64,000 nt of DNA from Phoronis australis. Its lineage: Eukaryota; Phoronida; Phoronidae. Each line of letters starts with the position of its first letter. The stretch's first letter is position 1. Of the stretch, positions 47,001 to 59,000 are shown piece by piece. The notes under the pieces are model-generated. The model ran no database searches. It was not told the DNA's origin and saw only the letters and a program-made list of their open reading frames with translations. The DNA is taken from NCBI GenBank assembly GCA_002633005.1, contig NMRA01000124.1:235493-299492 (forward strand). Reading direction: 5' to 3'. The translations under genes were made by a program, and so were the position numbers.

Positions 47001-50000
47001 AAATTCCGCTTGGCAGGCAACGCCACCAAACTCATTCTTAGAATGTCCGAGTACATATGGAATTAGATAACGACGGGTGGAAACGATCAACTTGAGCCCA
47101 AAATACCCGGAAGAAATTCTGCAACGTCCACGAGGTTTTGTCGCAAATGCAAAAACTCCCACAAACCTCAAATTATCACAATTTTTTGTTGCGACGACGC
47201 GAGTTTCAATCGTGGGGTTGCGTAAACTGTCGTAAGCATCGAATTCTTTCCCCGGCTAGCGAACCACGAGACTGAAGCCCTCGCTACAGAGTGTTTATTT
47301 CCAAAAAAACGCCAGTTTGGTTTCTACGAATTGTCGCAACTTGAGGTTGTGAAAGTTTGTGGAACTCCACAAACCACCAATTGTAGCAACAAAACATTAA
47401 AACAGTATCAAGGATGTGCAAAATTTGTCGCAATTTGAGGATTGGGACAACTTGTGGTTTGATAATGACCTGTCAAACAACAGAAGGCAGTTCTTAGCAA
47501 GATCTCGAAAGGAAGAAAAAGGAAGAAAAAACGACTGGGAACTAACTAAGCACTATCTATTCTGATAGAGAACTCAGTGCAAGGTGTCGGGGGGGGCAGG
47601 GGGCCCGCTTCCCCCCCCTCCCTTCCTTGGCTGCCGCAAAAAATAAAACAGCAAGAGCGTAGAGAAATGTTGAGGTTATTAATTAACCCCAGTAATTAAA
47701 ATTATACGGCTGAAAAAAAGATTTAAATGTGTGCAGTTTTAGTGTTTGGGGGGGGGGGGGGNAATTTCAAGTGTCAAATTCGGAACACGGCGCAATCTAA
47801 CTATGGCTAAGTATAGGCTCTCCCGCGATATCCCAGGCGACCGGCAGTGGCGTTGGGCACTACGACTCGTTTCCGTCGTCTGCTCCACAGAGCAATGAAG
47901 AAAATTACTTCATTTTTTAAAGAAAATGGAATCTGAGTGATGATGAAAAACAGAAGCTGCTGGTAAAATGTCAATTTTAATCGAAGCCTTAGTGAATCAG
48001 TCAGAAACTCATAATTCTCTCTTTGTCAAACCTTAACTTAAGACGATTCCCAAAGCCATCGCGTCATTATTGCCAAGACAAAAAACGGATTTGGTCTTTT
48101 GGGCAATTGAAGACTATTTTAAATACAACAAATTTGTTATGAATTGATTACACAAAATATAAAACATGTAATAAGCATTACAAAAAGAAGATTTCGCGCG
48201 CCAATGCTATGGACCATAAACAAGTAGGTCTTTTAATATCAAGTTAGGAGTTCAATCGTGGTGGTGGGCCTTCTATCCGCTAGGTCGTGAGCTCGAGTCT
48301 CTGGTGCTTGCAGTTTTTTCCTGTTTGACACTTTTTCCGTGTTTTTTATTTTTTTATTTTGCCTTTTTTCTTAGATAATACTTCGGGAATCAAGGAAAAT
48401 GCTTGATTTTTAGAGGAAAAACAAGAAAAATTTCTTGGGCGGGAGGGGTGTTTGCCCGATATCCCCTCATTCGATGCTACGCGCATCTACAATCGTGCTT
48501 TGAGTAAATGTTTACCCTCCCCCTTGTGATATCCTAGATCCGCCACTGCCGCTCCTTTTACCAGTTTAAATGATAGCCTCTATACTTTTGTGTCCATCAA
48601 ATTTTGATAAAACTACGAAGAACTTAGACGTATTTAGTAGTCTGGGCTACAGAATAATTAGAAACAGACCTTAGAGGGAATGTTATCTGTTTCAAAGGTG
48701 TTTTGGTCAATTCGGCATACTCAGCAGCATCAATAGCATTTTGAAACTTTTATGTAAAATGACATCTTTCAAGCACGAAGTGTTCGACTCGGATGCAAGT
48801 GAGCCGTACGTTCTCTCACGTGTCCGCTGTGTGGCGCTCAGACTTCCGCCGATTTTAATTTTATCCTGGCACATATATATACAGTTGAGCTATGATGCCA
48901 AAAACAGGTACTACATGTAATAAAACAGTTTATCTGACACTCATTATGCGTCTAGCTCACAGCGTCACGAATTCCAGTCCGATTTGAAGAACTGTTATTC
49001 TACAAAAAGGTGAAAATCTCCCTAAATCCTTTAAACAAGTTTTATTGACTGGGCCAAGGATTTTTTCAGCAAGCTGCAGTAGATTCTACCTGGTGTCACT
49101 CATCAATTTTCTCTTTTTGCAAAAGCAACGTATAATCACGAAAGACACGAGAGATACTGAAATGTGCTTAAATGCAGTAGGTTGCAAATCACTAGTCAAA
49201 AGGATACTTCAGCCATAGTAACGAACTTCGGTTGACGTTTCAAAAGCTCGTGTAGAATCCCTCCGTCACCACCGCCAAGTATGAGAATTTCTTTGTTGAA
49301 ATAGTCTTCGTTTCGTTTCAAACCCAGCAAAGTTTCCGTGTAAATCAAATCGCTTTCGGCAAGCACTTAAAAAAGAAAAGTCAATATAGATAATTTAAAA
49401 AGACCAGATACTGTTTTAGTCTATGAGCAGATATTAACGACGACTCGATAACTTTAAGCATTGAAACAAAATGACGTAACCCTTGTCAATCATGAGACAA
49501 GTTTCAATACGTTTTACAAATATTGCTTAATCGGCAAGTGTGACTTCTCACTCTTTGGGCGAGTTGATCCACGTCTGAGAAAAAATACGGACTAAATCGG
49601 ACCACAAGATCCCCTTTATGGCACAGTAAGACAGTTCAAACATAATGCTTTAATCGCTGGAGTCCCAGGTCCGGTCTACTAACTACACAGTTACAGCTAA
49701 AATAATTTGCTTTAGGATAAATCACAGCAGTATGTCATTTAAAAGGTCATGAATGGTGACTTCTATAACGTTTCTATTACAATATGGCGTATAAAGACCA
49801 CGCATTCGCTTATACAAACAGCTGTATCTGTATCCTGATTTAGACCCATCCGTTTATATGCAAAAACTTGAGTAAAAACGATGAGCAAATTTATAATTTC
49901 CAATTTCTATGTGAATGAAACTTATCAGAAGACGATGATCTTTAACCAAAAGAGCGATATCTACTACGTAAAATGTACCGTTAGAGCAATCATCCCATAG

Positions 50001-53000
50001 ATGGCTAAGATGCAAAGGAAACATGTGGGACCGCAGTAGTCGGATCCGTCTAAATGTCGTCGCCATCCGTTGTCAGTTAGACTTGCCAAATTTAACTGAC
50101 AACGGATGGCGACGACATTTAATAAAAATTTAATAAAATTCAGGGACATTTCAGACCAGGTTTGAACCTGTGCCCTGTGGGAGCACCTGATGATAAAAAG
50201 TGTGCCTTTTTCAAAAAAGTTGGCTAGCAGATTTAGGGTAATTAAAGTGGTAACATACGAAACAGAAACCCCAAGGGTAACCGAAATAAGAACAGTCGTG
50301 TTTTACCCGAATGGCTGTAATTTGACTAGAATCTTGCATTTTTGGAAGAGTATTGCGTTTTAAAAGATGTGCCCGGGGGGGGGGGGCAACCGTCTCGTTT
50401 CAATAGGAACACGCATATCAATTTTCATAATCATCCATAGAGTAGTTTAGGTGACAGAGAGACGCACGCCATAGGCGGACCCTAGGCGACACAGAATCAA
50501 TCGAATCCATAAATGTACGAAAACAAGAAGGCGACCTCGTCTCCGTAGTACATGCCAATTTGCCAAATTGACAATACGTCAAGGCACTACGAAGATCCAA
50601 TGGCAAACTAAAAAAAAAAATTGCCGCCAGGGGGCACACCGGTCGTCGGATCCGTCCAAAATTCACTAACTCGTGAAATCCTAGCCATGATAGGAACATG
50701 CCACATGCACACGCACCCACAAATATATATATGTGTGTGTGTATGTGTGTGTGTAAAAGCGCGCGCACGTGTGTGTGTAGGGGGAGGAGGGTTAATAAAA
50801 CGAAACAAAGGGTTCCACGCCACAACACTGTCAAAACAATGGTTTTCAAAGGTGGCGCTGCATGTGGCTTTAAATCAGCAAGCGACGGAGGCTGGGCGGA
50901 AAGGACGGACAGTTGGGGAATAAACTCACTGATTTCCTCGTCCAGCAGCAATGCATTTCCTAACGACCTTGAGTGAACTATCTTCACATCCTGGTATTTG
51001 GACGTTTGGTGAAACACCAGGTTGTCATAATCGGTCTGTAGCAGCCTGTTATCTCCAAGGACAGTATAATTCGAACAAGATGGTCCCCGGGATATTGGCA
51101 CCAGTAGACTGCAAGATAATGTCAATGTCAATAACACTGAGAGTCCACTGAGACCAGTATTAGGCCTGAATGTGTTTGAAAGAAGCAAATTTCCATTCAT
51201 AGAATTTACGACCCATTCAAATACATGCGGATAGGAAACTGAGCCCAGCAGGCTATCGACCCCACTACGGTTCAATAAAATTATATGAAATAGAATAATC
51301 ATATCGTTTTGAAGAGACTGGAAGTTTTACATATTGCATACTACCGTCACTGACGTCCCTGTTTAGAGTATACAAAGTTCGAGCGTACAAGAGTAAGGGC
51401 ATATCCTGTAGTAGACAGTTCCGCCGTCTCAACTGGTCGCAGTAGAGACGGTGTCCATCCCAAAGGCTCTCCATAGTTCGGAAGCCTTTCGGCGAATTAT
51501 GCCTCACACTTATTAAACGGAAGTATTTGTTTGAGTTGGAAGGAATTAAATACATCAACGGCCTCCCAAGGTGCACCTCTACGCGCAAAATGTTCTTATA
51601 GCAACATGATTTTGATGGTTTTATCAGCGTGAGGCATAATTCGCCGAAAACCTTCCAGCGTATGGAAGCCTACGGGATGGCCACCGTCTCTACTGTGGCC
51701 AGTTGAAACGGTGGTACTGTCTAATCCTGTAGCAGTAAGTTACCTAACCAGCCTGCTATCTGCATCAAGACTATAGTCAAAATGTATTATACAACTTTAC
51801 ACCAAGGCCATCAGTACAAGCTTTATTCGACGTGTCGTCCAGCAACAGTTTTCAAAGAAATTCGGAATTTACAGTTATTTACCAAACATACTTGGATTAC
51901 AAATTAGCCTCTGTTCTGCCCAAGTGACCTTCACAAGAATTCACAATCTCTAATTATAAAAATATGCCGTTAAAACGACAATTCATGTACAGATTCAAAG
52001 ACTGATCTAGTTTCCAAATATGGCGCACATACAAGTCAAAACTTAGCGTCAGTAACGATGAAATTGACCAAATTTGGTTGGTTCAGTTTTGACGTCGTGT
52101 GGAACGTGTTGATATTTCCTCATATACTGCCGACTTTTTTCATAGTCTCAGTAACCTTTTCTGTATTCCGTAGCACCCGGTGATATATTTTGGTTCATTT
52201 GGACCCCACTACTACCACAAGTAACGTTTCCCTCAGCAAAATTTAGCCAAAGCTGTGTTCCAAGGGATTTCTATTTGTACTGGTGTGCATAAATAATTAC
52301 CTATAAACAGATTAAATGTCTAACCATATATATATAGCTTACCCCTCTATTGAACTGTTAAAGGTTTTGGACACTTCCTTCTCCAGTTTGTTTCTCAGAC
52401 ATCGGAGAAACTGTTGAAAACAAGTAATACATACGTGCACTGCAAATATTAACTAGCAAGGTCGCACAAACTGATATTAATGTACCTCAGGGTAGTGATG
52501 TCAGTGGAATGACGTAACTGACATTTTGAGTGATGATGACAATTTGTGAAGATTTGCATTAATGAGAAAGAGCAGCCTACGGAGGGCGCATTAAGCAGCA
52601 GTGGTTTAAAAAAGGCCGCAGTATTTGATCAACCTAATGACACGGGATAGTCATTCAAGAAAGCGGACTCAAGAGTGTTGAACGGGAAGTACGCGGGAGA
52701 GCAGGGATATCAGAGGCCGTTTGGGTGAAATTCAGGAATCTTTGAAGAACCGGTCTCGGCATCTAGTTACTGTAGAACGCCGTTTTGCACACAGTACAAT
52801 TTGTGCATCTTTTTTCTTAACTCATACACGAGACAATCTGAAATGTTGAAATACATATATAAATCCCATCGTAACTTGGTAGAAAATCTGACCAAATTGA
52901 ATTTGGTTTAGAAATTTTCACAAGACTGACACACGTAAAGTCTGGGTTCCAGACTACATTATAGCCTATAATTTAACAGGTAAGAGAAGCTGTAAAACCA

Positions 53001-56000
53001 TTTGACGAGTTCGAATGAAAAACTGAACATTACTTCGACACGTGCACAATTTGATGAAACTCTTTGAAATTATACAACACCAATACTTCACCTTAAACAT
53101 TTGAAATCTGTCATCAGCGTTGCATGGATCGTAATCATTCTTGAATTGCTGGATGTCTAAAGTCACCAAGCCCGAGGCATACACGTGATATGTCAAGCAA
53201 CTACAAAAGAAAAACACGTGACTGTCAATTGCGTACATGCTAACTTCACGCAGGTGTTTCCTTCGTGAACCTAAGAATCCGCCTGTCGCACACCCAGCAT
53301 ACGTAAATAGTACCAGTGGTTTTCAAATATCTAGATAATATTATTTCAAGTACACCAAACCTCACGGTCAGAACAGGAACCGTCACACAGACGAGTTCAG
53401 TGAGGCAAGCATCTACAAACTGTTATATTGACAAAAATGAAGCAAGTCTCTCCAGTGCAATAGTCATAAAAGCATTGTTTAGTAAAAACAAGTAAGTTAA
53501 CAAAGATAATTTATCATATTTCGAATGTAGAACGAAATTCGTAAAGGAAAAGGGTATCACTAAAATAGTAATTTTTGTACATTTCACATTTGCATGTATG
53601 TGCTTTATTTCATTATAAAAATGTCCACGATTATAAAAACTGAAGTCTGATGGACATTTTGGGGAGCAACACAAGAAATTAAAAAATAACTTAAAATACA
53701 GTATACCTATTTGAAAAAAAATGTATAATATTTGTTGATGCGGTGCATCATTTTTTGTCATTGGTTATTGTGTTATGCTTACATATCACGCTGTTTATTT
53801 CTTTATAGGTAGCAGTACATCTTTCGCCGCTGTGATTGGGTTTCTTTTAGTAAGCCGGTTCTTTCCAGTGGTTACAATAGCATTTGCATAGTCTAACAGT
53901 AGCTTGACCGGCCGGCTATTATTACGTATTAGCCTCTGTATGTTACGAGGGTTTTGGTGACCAGCGTTTCTCGTGTATAGCGGCATTCGTTGACAAGATC
54001 TGTAACACGAGTCATGTGTTTTCCTCGGATGCTGGAACTTTAATATTAAGCACAGACTGTTGGCCAAACTGTTGTAAGTACTGAGTATTATGACATAGCA
54101 TGTTGTACTCGTGTGTATCTACTAGCTAAGTTCAGAGCGTGTATAGTTGTTGTTCAACGTATAGTTTCATTCAGCTGCTTTTTGTTTGGCGTATATGTTG
54201 CGCGGTACTGGGTTCTTAGAATAAATTGTTACGGGTCGCAGTTAGGCAGTTGTTTGTGCATGGTAATGGCTTCCAGTAGTAGAATAGATAGTACGGGTTC
54301 CAGTTAATTGTGTACTGTTAGCGAGGTACATGTAGTATTTGGCAGTCACAGAGTCATTGTCGCGAGTCTTTCTAACGCTCTTGGTATATATTGCTTGTTA
54401 ATTACGCTTGCTTGCCGAGTACTCAGACTGTGTGTTTTTCTTCATTACAGGTAACCGCTTTTTCGGTTTCTCCTTTTCAACGCTTGTTCGGACACTTTTC
54501 ACGGCTTGCAACTAAATAATAAAGTGTGTTATGCAAACGGCTTTTAACTTATCCCTGTAGCCAGACGCGGCTACAATATTGAAAGAGCTTAATTTGAGAA
54601 TTATTAGTTTTGACTAAACTGCTTTGCTAAGCTTTATGACTTTAACAAGGAAAATGTAGCGAAGAGTTTTTTTACGGAAACGTTGAGTCATCTATTTGAA
54701 CGCTCAGCACCGCCATCTGGCGAGTCGGAAGAACATTAAATGGTACTCATCTTGATTCAGCCTCTCGTTGTTTCACTGTCAAATATCACATAAACGAATG
54801 AATGTAGAATTGTTTTTCTCACCTTCCATTTTCACCTGTGAAAACAATTATCTTGTCTTTTCCTGCGTCGATGGATTGCTTGCTTACCAGGTTTTCTTCA
54901 AGACATACATTGCCGAAGGTTTTCAAGGCCTCTAACATGTCTGAAAATAAAATGACTTTCACTGTTTAGACAAGAGGAACATGATCATAGGAGGGCGCAA
55001 CCATTTTTTATGTTACGTCTACTAAAAATGCTGATCCCAGATTACCTCATGCAGGGCTCGACATAAGCGAGTACACGCTCGAAAATGCGAGTAGAAAAAA
55101 GTAAAACACGAGCAGGAATTGGCCTCACTCGTATTATTCGAACAGGGGCGGAGTGGACGTTCGCATTTTTCTATTTGCTTTTCTTTTCTAGTCCTGGCAT
55201 CTGTCGCCAACCACACGTACGGCTGTGCACCCGGCGAACGTGTCCAGCGTTATCTGCGACCTTTTTGAGAAGTCACGCGTCCTTTTAATAACGGCTAAAG
55301 AGGGAGCCTGAAAACTGAGGTGTGAACACTTACCCCGAAGCCACAAAGTCGCCCTGGTAACCCATGACAGATGAAATGATTGAGGTACGCTACACAGACG
55401 GGAAGTTCGTAGGATTTCTCGTTACCGTACGGCTGGTAGTGCCGACACGAAACGTTAAATCGGCACTCTCTAACCGACAGATTTATTCGAGTACCTAAGT
55501 GCCATATTTGAAACAGGAGAACCGTTGAAAATACCCGACAAAATTCCAGGACTGACCTGGACCTGCCATACGAATGTTATTTAAGTAGTTGAAGATGCAA
55601 ACAACATAAATCTAAGTGCAAACTTCGTAAAGCTGTTCAAACTATTTGGAACTCGAAAGTTTGTAAAACTTTCCTATCAAAAAAAAAAATGCCACGAGGC
55701 CGAATACCATATTGGTGGTGCATTGCAAAGATCATTATACCTGTCCAGTAGGTTGGAATAGCCCGCCGCATTACATGAGATCTGTGGTGGCACTGAACTG
55801 TTAGACTGTGGCCGCGGTCAATTTGCAGTGTCAAAATATTAAAATCTAGGAGTAATCCAGGCTTGGTGGCATTTTTATGCGCCCACATATTTATATGTGG
55901 ACGCATTATGCCGTCATCTCCGTCCGTCCGTACGTACGGGCGGCGTCCGTCCGGCGTCTGGCGTCCGGCGTCCGCTGCTCTATCTCCAAAACCCTTTGAC

Positions 56001-59000
56001 ATACGTTCATGAAATTTGGCACATATGTTCCATTCATGAATGGGACGGCATGTGCGAACTTTCGGACGGATCCGACTACCGGTGTGCCCCCTAGTGGCAA
56101 TTTTAGTTTTTTACGCTTACCTTTGTATCTTCAAAAGTCCTGAACGGATTTTCATGAAATTTGGTATGTAGGCACCTATTAGTGAGATGACGCTATCAGA
56201 TCCGTTTTCAGATGGATTCGACATAGTTTGCGCCACCTAGTGGCCATTTTTAGTGTTTTCGAGTCTGTTTTTGTGCGTCCACCCCTCTATCAACCAAACC
56301 GCTCAAAGGATGATTGTGAAAATTGGCATGTATATGCTTACTATGTAGAGGACGGTTGACGATGATTTTCCGAATGTTTCGACCACTGTGGCGCCTCCTA
56401 GTGGCAGTTTTGTTTTTTTTTTGCGAATAAATGACTTAAAATCAGAATTTTCACTTAAGCAAGAATTGAAAACTGTCAAAACATTGTTTTCCCCCTGGAA
56501 GACAAACAAATTCAAGACCAAAATTTATCACGTCGGGACCAAGAATTTATGACATTAGAACCTCAGTAATTTATCACGCCAGAACCTAAAATTTATCATG
56601 TCAGGAGCGAAAATTTAAAACTTCAGGACCAAAATTTAACATGTCAAGACCGAAAATTTATACGCCAGAAAAGTTTACCAGGAGGACCATGTGACCATTC
56701 ACAAGCATAACCCCTCAAAGGCATGACGTCGGTACTAGGATACAATAGCAAAGCGTTCAACAATGTCTCGCCGACGATAGTCATTATCATGACATTAAGG
56801 TTGAATTTTTGTTGTCCTTTGCAAGCTTTATGACAGAAACCAAGGTATATTGGACTTGAACACGCCATTGATTTTTACTGAGACACAGTGCAAGGTCATT
56901 GTCGGATAGTGGATGGTCACGTGATCGCCTGACGAAAAATTTCCGTCCTGACGTGACAAATTTTGGTCCTGACGTAATAAATTTTGGTTTTGAGTTGTTT
57001 TTGTTTTGGTCCTGCACAGATTTTAATTCTTGAATAGAAAATGTGTATCTTGGAATTTTTTTCGCTTTGGCTTTCCATAGCAAACACAATGTTTTACTCG
57101 CTATCAAAGACAGCGTTTTGACATATATTGTCGCACTCAACACATTTTGTTGTTCAGGAGACATTCTGGCTTCGCGGTAAATCTAAAGTGGCGTAGTGTC
57201 ACTTTGCCTCAAATCGTAACGAGTGCAGATTTTTAAGAATTTTCCACCTACTAATTTCGTTATTAGGTACTGGTGTTTTCGTTTTAAAACCATAAGAAAT
57301 GTAGAAATTACTTGCAACTAGGCCCGGCCAGCCAATAACTGACGAGTTACAATCATAATTACCAGTGCTTTCACATTCTAAAATGCGGGCAATGCAAAGC
57401 CGGATGAAAACTAATAACAGTGACCCGAGGTCACATCATTGTTAGTGTAGAGCTCAAGCATATTGAGCATGAAAGCATACATATCACAATGACTGTGAAC
57501 TTATACCTTATGTTTGCGGCTAGCCGTTTAGACCAGTGACTATAATCGCCGCGTAACGTACGGAGCGGACGGAATCGCACATGTTAAAATGCCCCCTCAA
57601 AAAATCGAATCTGCAAAAAGACAAAAACATACTGCCGTGGCCCATAGGTACTCCAGATTGACCTACAAAGGTGAGACCCTATGGGTCAATTGATCCAGAG
57701 CTAAGTTTTTGTAATTTGTAAAATGATCCCCTGGGCCCCGTCTCTAATCTTTGTACTCGAAACTAACTCTAAACTATTTTTGGCAATTTCTCTGCTCCTT
57801 TTGTGCGAAATTAAGATAATTGGTTATCAGACTGTGCTCGAATACATTATAGTTTATGAATAGGAGTTTCTAGTTCAAGTTTGTCCTTGAAGACCCTATT
57901 CGTGCTACAAACTCGAGTAAAAACTCGAAATTTCGAGTTCAAACTCAACTTATTGCTTTAATGTTGGGTTTACAAACTGTGAACTAAGGGCAATAAATTA
58001 TCTACGTAAGTTATTGTGTACTCGAGCATAGAATAATAGACACTTATCTTGAGTTCGCCCAAAAGTAGAGTAGAAAATGCCAAACCTAATTTCGAGTTCC
58101 ATTTCGAGTAAAAAGATTGGAGACCGGGCCCTGGTCATGCTACGGTCAAGTGATGGATAATAACTGATCGAATCATTAATAACGACAAAAACATCATCAC
58201 CAGGGTAAGAGTTCAACGCTGGGAACGCGCTGGAAAAGCAAGACTTCTAGAGATTACGCAAGATGCTTGGCTAGCTTTTTCTAGCCACGAGACAGCTACT
58301 GAACACTGAACTCTCCTTGAGTCTGCTTGTCATATTGCTTGTGAAAAACCTGAACGGAATGAGCACCACACGCTGGGTTTATTTGCCTAGTAAGTTTATA
58401 TTTCCGAGTAGGTCGTGACATTTTGTCACCTACTGCTGTTACCGTGTGTCATTTTATCTCTTTCCGAAGACGAGAGATGTCCGGTCTCAAAATATGGCCG
58501 TCATTTTAATTTATTTTTGTTACGTCTTTTGGCAATCTTCTCTGTTGTTCTTGACAAACGTATGGAAACCGTGAACCGACAGCACACTGCAGCTGGTTTG
58601 TGTCAAGTTCTGAAGCTGTCAGTAAAACAAAACACATCAACACCGGGTTTCAAGAAAGCAAATTATGTAGGAGATATATTAACTGTTTGCGATTGCACGT
58701 CGATAGTAGGCCTAACTTGAGCTCCTCAACACGCGTACGTACAGGTAGGCCCTACACTGGTTTGCAGCGAGTGATAAGTGTTCCTGCGGCTGAGGTATTA
58801 CAGTGGGCACATCGGTATCACGGAAACAAACCATACAAGTGCCTAAAGTGTAACCTCCTAGCAAACTATTCAACATTTTGTTGACGACCCATGGGAAAAT
58901 CGCAGACGGTATTACTGAACATAATGGCGAAGTTTATACATGTGAGAAAAGCAAGAAACAGTTTAAGAGGAGATCATCACTAAATACCATCGAAATATTT

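Noticed and set aside
50418-51302. 294-codon open frame on the minus strand
   Set aside because: Only 50930-51108 is coding (SMS exon 5); the rest is read-through of intron on both sides.
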